Below, piece after piece: positions 48,474 through 55,344 of a stretch of DNA of 64,000 nucleotides (positions within the stretch are counted from its first letter, which is position 1; every line of letters starts with the position of its first letter). Location: contig CM055099.1 of NCBI GenBank assembly GCA_029204225.1, positions 46,748,042 through 46,812,041 on the forward strand, in the 5' to 3' direction. The position numbers and the translations under genes were made by a program. The stretch is from Diphasiastrum complanatum. Taxonomy: Eukaryota > Streptophyta > Lycopodiopsida > Lycopodiales > Lycopodiaceae. The notes below the pieces were generated by a model. That model did no database searches. It was not told where the DNA came from and saw only the letters and a program-made list of their open reading frames with translations.

Positions 48474-51400
48474 ATGAGGTGGTGCTAAATGTCTTCAATG
48501 TGGGCATATATAATGCAACATCCAATAGGAATAGCAAAGATATTGTCAAATATGATCAATGTCAAATCCAAGACACAATGGGTACATATGCACGTAAGTA
48601 CCTACATAAAGTAACCACATAAACCACAAAGCTAAAAGAGGTACATCTGGAAATATCCCAAGCCAATCTTAAGGCCCAGGATAATCATATAAAGCAAGTA
48701 GGAGCACCAGGTTTCCGAATTGACGTTGTAGAAAAAAGAACATTGTTGTGAATAGGTAACACTGCTGTATAGAGGAACCACATGGCAAAGTACCATACCA
48801 ACCAAGAAAGTCCGAATGAAGGACAATCATAATTGTTGTGAAATATATGGATAGCCAAAGCCAATTTGATAGACCAAGAGGGCATCTAAAGGATAGTCTA
48901 GGAGTCCTTTGTGAAGCGAAGAACCACCAGCCATGGAGATCCCAAAGCTATCCGAATGGACAATGAGTGCTAAAAGAAGCTGCCAATATACATGAAGTGT
49001 CGTCGTGTCAAATAGACTAGTAGTAGTGACATGAATGTGTGGATATGTGGGTGTGCAATAGTCCCAAGCAACCCATAAGGCCCATGAATGTGAAGCATCC
49101 ACAAGAACTGGCTTAAATGCATCACATAAGAGATATCTAAACCTTGTGGTGACATATAGAACCAACAAAATTTGGCTCCACAATCATAGCAGCACCAAAT
49201 AAGGCAACATAGCAATCTAGAGCATATGTGATAGTATTGTGAAGACATACAGTAGCATAACGATTTAGACACAGTAGCAGAACTGACAGGTCACCAACAT
49301 GTATACCCACCATTAGAACAAGAGGACTCTATCTAATCTTGATAGTGTTCAGCACCTACAGAATATGGCTGATCAAACTCTGCATATGCCTATCATAGGA
49401 AATTTGAAGCCCAATCTTAGCATCTAGAACTATAGTAATAACCAATGAAATGATGTATCCAAGCATGCTTGATCTCAAGCATTAGAACCAATAGGAGAAT
49501 CTGGACCTCAGCTCCATTTATACATGTAACCCCTGGCAGAATTGGAACGTCAGGTGTATCAGCTAGAATTTTTTCTGCAACTAGAATATCTATAGAATCT
49601 AGATCATGTACAAGAATCTCTTCTCCCAAATCATGTGACTCATGACATATGTAAGCGTCTGCATCCACATAAACCTGAGTTGTCCCATTTGGAATACATG
49701 ACATATATCCTGAGAATTATCCAGTAGATCCATAGCAATAATAAGATTGTGTACAAAGGCACAATAATCAGAAGAGTAATCATCTCGTCTATATGTTTAC
49801 CACTAAGAGTTAGCTTGGCCTCTGAATTTGGATGTAGCTAGCACACTCATATCAGCATTAGTATGTGGATAGATCTAAAAATTGGAAGCTAGTGCATTCA
49901 ACTGATTTTTCAATTTAGTCCCCCCATGGTGCCCAAAATATAGTGTGATGGAAAGAAATGACAATTGTTGCTTGATGTGAGAAAAATCCATAAAGAAACA
50001 TTTGCAAGAAGGAACCGTTAACTTTCCTTTCGCAATAGATGGAAAAAACGCGAGAACAGATATAAGTGAAATAAGGATTACACAAAAGAAACTATTAATC
50101 CAAATTCAGAAAAGGTAGAAATTGCAGTAAGTGGATTTGAAGTACAACTAGTATGTAATAAGATGATACTGAGGGAGCGGACTCTTGTTGTTACCCCAAG
50201 TAGATCATCAATCCAAACAAAAAACAGCAACAGGCTGAAAAAGGATTTGCAATGAATGTGAAATGTATGCTGACAAATCAGCAAGTGTATATGAAACAAT
50301 ATCGCTATAGAAATCCTCCAAAATAGGCAGTTGATGGCAATAGAGATGTCCACATATGTTGCAGTAAAAAGAGTAAAAAAGGGTGAGAACACCTCCAAAA
50401 GGTAGGCGCTTGATATAGGCTGTCTTCTGTCATGCAAACCCTGTTTGATGCAAAAACTTTAAAGTGGAATATCTCAAAATAGAGAAATTCATTGGACAAG
50501 TTGTAAAGTTCGTTGTACTTGTTCTGTAAAGATCCACTCACCATCAAAACAAAATTTGTGCCAAAAATAGAATATTCTCCTATTTTGACCAAACTTTGAC
50601 CTTCAAGATCTTTTGATAGAAAACTTCAATTCACAAGCTTGAAAGTACAATCAACTCAACTCCATTTATGAAAGATAAAGACCTACATGAAATTTGAAAC
50701 AGAGTTTTATAGCATTGTTGCACCTCATTTTAAAACAATGTGTTCTAATTTTGCTCCAAAACCATCATTCCGGAATAGTTAGGAAAAATACATCGTTCCA
50801 GATCAAAACTTTATGTTTTTCTGTTTTTTGAGTTTTTGTTTAAATGGTATGTTAGGGTGAAAAAAAAATCACCGAAAAGTTGTAAAAGAATTCAAAATAC
50901 ATTGCAAAAGTTTGTAGTAACTTTGTATGTTGTGAATCGGATAATCAATAATGCATGGTGTTTAATATCGGCATAGATTTTCTTACAGCCCAATTTATTG
51001 TCATAGCTTATAGTCATACACATTGAGTTACTTGCATGTAGAATAATGAGTTATTAAGAAGCCTTTAAGAAGTTATTTAAAGAAGTTTAGGCTATAAAAA
51101 ATGATATCAGATCGATGCAATGAGGTATACGAAAGCATACACAAAGCACTTAGCATACTAACTTGAAAGTAATTACAATTTACATGATAAAAAAACATGA
51201 AAAGTGATCCAAATCGACACATGCTGCATGCATCATGAGAATAATCAATATGCTATAAACCATCTAATATATGTGTCATATGACAAGGAGTGGACCAATG
51301 GCCAAGTGCATGAGTCTAATAGATAGACAATGGACTCATAGAGTTATGTGACAGAAAGTAAACTCTCATCTCTATACTCAAAGACATCATGATCAGATGA

Positions 51401-54400
51401 AAATTCCTCATCATTATCATTGGTGGATGAGTACGAAGATAGGAAATCTTGCATTGTTGTCTCCTTGAACCTTTGCCTCTGCCTCTGCCTTTGACTTTGC
51501 CCCTACCTCTGCCTCTGCCTCTCCCTCTGTTGCTACCTCTACCAAGACTTTGCCAGGCCGATGCTCCCTCTTCCTATGATATTTTTTATCCACACCTAAG
51601 AAGTCTTAAGTTCACCATGCAAATCCATCTTGCCTGCCCTAGGTCTATCCCACCCCTCTACGTAGAGGTCATGTAGTTGACGTCAAGATCAACAGACCGC
51701 ACATCCTTGTCAATGTCCATTTTCATCTCATCATGGAGGGCCTCCTCCTCAAATTCATTCCTACCCTCCTCTCTTGCCTCCTCTGCATCGGCCCTAGCCA
51801 TGTTCCTAGTGGTTCTACGCTGCCTCCTCTCGCTAATACTTTGAAAATCTTTCATCATCAGCAACCTCTGTCTATGCATGGACAACTACAGTGTCTATGG
51901 ATCTAAGACACTTCTTACATTTGAACTGTTCTAGGCATACCATCTCTCTACATTTGAATTGTTCTAGGCATACCATCTCTCTACATGTGCTGACTAGCCT
52001 CAAGTTGGTGGTGCAGTTAACCAACTTGTTCAGCTGGGGAATGCTAAGCCTATTGTGTCTCTTCATGTCTGCATGTATTGGCCTATGGAAATAACTCCAC
52101 CTATCAAACCACTTCTCTCAAATAGCTGACATCCTACATAAACCCAAAAAACAATTATTACATTGCTAAAAAACAACTTAACAATGCTAAAATGCTTTTA
52201 CAAAAGAAAATGCACAAAACAAGTACACTAGCCTAGCTGCAAGACCTCAACCAATTTCTTGGCCTATCACCAGAAATCGTCGCCAAATACTATTCTTTGG
52301 AACATGAGTCCATTTGGCTTCCTCAAACTCTTTTTCTTGGCCACAAATGTCACCAAGAAGATGGTTTATGGTTTAGGGTTTAGGAATCATATAACAAGTT
52401 ACAAATAAAATCATTGCATGGATATCAATGATCCAAAAAGAATAGGGAATAGGGCCCTATGTTATTTCCCACCAGATACATGTATTAGTTTTCAAATCAG
52501 ATGAGGAGTCAACCTACATGGATATCTCTTCAGACATCATCAGATATGAGGAGCGGGGATATATTTGTTTAGCAAGAGATTTCAATGCCAAGACCGAATC
52601 CAAAATAGATGGAGTCTCATAGAGCACAGGAGGACCCACAGCGGATACGTGCCTTAGACTGGGATGATCTAGGCCTCAGGCGATGATCAGAGGATGTAGA
52701 GGATCCAATTACAGCATAGGGGGAGCAGTTGCTTCAGTTGGGAGAGGCTCACAAATTGGCCATTTATAATGGCCTACTACAATGGCCAGGCTCAGGTGTG
52801 AAAAAAAAAAATAGAGCTAACATACCTCAAAAGCTGCCAAACCCTAACCTATAATGCCCATGGATGCACTCTAAAGTGTACCAGGTACCTAAACCTAGAA
52901 AAAACTATGCAAAAAGTGCCTTAGGCACATCCAGCACATGAATGCTAATGGCGATTACCTACTCCAAGAGAAGCTTGGAAATATGCAATCACTTTCTAGC
53001 TCTAGCAACTCCAACAGATTGACTCAAAACGATGCATTATAGCCTCCAAATAGAGCAAGGAAAAAATAGTGAAAAAAAGTCTCAAAAAGATGTTTTGCTT
53101 CCAAATTTTCGCACACTCACTTTTCCCCCTTCTATGTTCTACGATCACCATCACCATGTATCGATTGTGAGAAAATCAGATCCAAAACATACTTAATGGA
53201 TCAACAAGAATTTGACCAAATTTGGTTGCACATCTAGATTTACAAGATAGAAGTCACCATTCTACACATGCTAGAATTGCAAAATACATGTAGACATTGG
53301 ATCTCAAGGCTTGCAGGACAATAGAAAAGATAGAATAAGTGTTGTTCAAGTGATGTAAAGGTACCTCCTTTGACCAGAATTTTGAGTTTGTAATAGTTTA
53401 AACCCATTCAACTAGCATAAGTCAACTGTAATCACAAACAAAAATGTCTATTGATGGCTAGAGAGAGAAAAACTATTATCTCTAGAGAGAAAAAACAATG
53501 AAAGAAGACAAGAAGGTTCTTTTATATAATGTTATGAGAACAATCCCATATATTGATTTCAATGAAGCTAAAGAGAATACATGAAGCAAATGATACTTCC
53601 CCTGACCAAAGCATCACATAATTTCAATGGCTAAAGCCCTATAGGCAATAAAAATGAGTTCTCCCACAGAGAGCTCAAGCAATACTAAATCAATAAGTTT
53701 AGAAATGAGTCTGTTAATAGTCCCTCGAGGAATCCTAAAACCATGATTTAAATAATTAAGGGAGGGAAAATTTAATGTGCTCTCCTACAAGAAACCCACT
53801 CCAAATAGTTAGCTAATAAAGGTGGTGGCTTTTGGCCAAGATGAATAAAAAAGGGCCATTGGGCATGTTCTTGAATTAAAAGGCTTGTGTCGACGCTCAC
53901 ATTAGCATCTCGATTCTTCAAACAAATTTTGTGAGAAATCTGGTCTTTCAGTTACTTTAATCAAAACAATAGCTACGATCTTATAATCAAAGAAAGTAAG
54001 TGAACCCATTTTACTCTATGATGGGACAAAAATTGAAGTCACTCAAGAATACAAACACATGCATATTGAGATTTCACATGACCTATACCACGACTCTTGT
54101 GTTGACAAGAGGCTTATTGGCGGGTGAAAATCATTCTTTGAATTGGAATTTTTTTGAAAGAAAAGGTAGAAGTTTGAAAATAGAGCTTAGAATGAATGTT
54201 ATTCAGAACTTTGGTGCCATTGGTCCTATAAGGAAGTGAAGTTTGGGGTGGCATCATGTCACATTACAAAAAAGCTGAATTTAGTGAAAGTAGAAAAGTT
54301 TGTGAACCTCTTATTTGGGGGTTAAGCAAACTACTCCATAGCTTATTTTGTTGGTTGAAGCTAGCATACTCACTTTGGAAGTCATTGCTTTGATCAAATT

Positions 54401-55291
54401 GATTAAATACTTGGAAAAACTGGAATCACTAGATGATAATAGACTTTCAAAGGCATCTTGTCAAAGTTGTATGCTCCCTCCAAGACTAAAGAATGGATGG
54501 TTGTTGGACATGGTCAAATAATTCACCTTTTGGAAAATTCACGACATTCCAAATCTCAAATCCTTCGTGCAAAAAAAGTTTGTCGATGGTTTATGGAAGC
54601 AACCCTTTAAGTGCAAAATGCAGTATGATAAGAAATGGTTCAATCCAAATGTCCTACACAAAGGCACATAGAAGGAGACACTCCTATGAATATAGAAGCT
54701 CTTCTCATTTTTAGGAATGAACTCACATGAGCTAAGATTGAAAAGGGAAAGATGATGTAGCCCAAAGATCATTTGGGAGGAGCTCACGTATTTGCTTTGC
54801 AAAAATGCTCAAATGGGAACAAAGAATCATCACCTATTTGAGTGCAACTACTTCACTTTGTGGTTTATATTTAGAATTACTTTCTTTGAATACAAAAGAA
54901 TATAGTATCATTTTTTGACAATATAATATAACCTTAAAGGAAATCATTCTAAAATTTATAGATCACCTCATCCACCTAAATTTCAAATTGCTACAAAAAT
55001 ATATGCTAAAAATTTGGAGTGTAGTGTCTTTGGGGAGGTTGGTTGTCAAGTTGAATATGGCTCCCTCTTATTGTGCATCATCAACCTCTCTTCATTGGTC
55101 ATGTGTGAAGATACCACAAGAAATTTTGTTCGATTATGAAATGTACACGACACAAAGCATCGTGGATGAAAGTGGAGAATTGTTATATGGTTAAGTGAAA
55201 ATGTTCTCACTTATTTTGTAGTTTATGAAATTTTTGTTTGTCTTCATGATATATGTTGATTATAGCAAAGAGATAATGCCCAATTTTTTTT

Positions 55292-55344
<53 letters not shown>

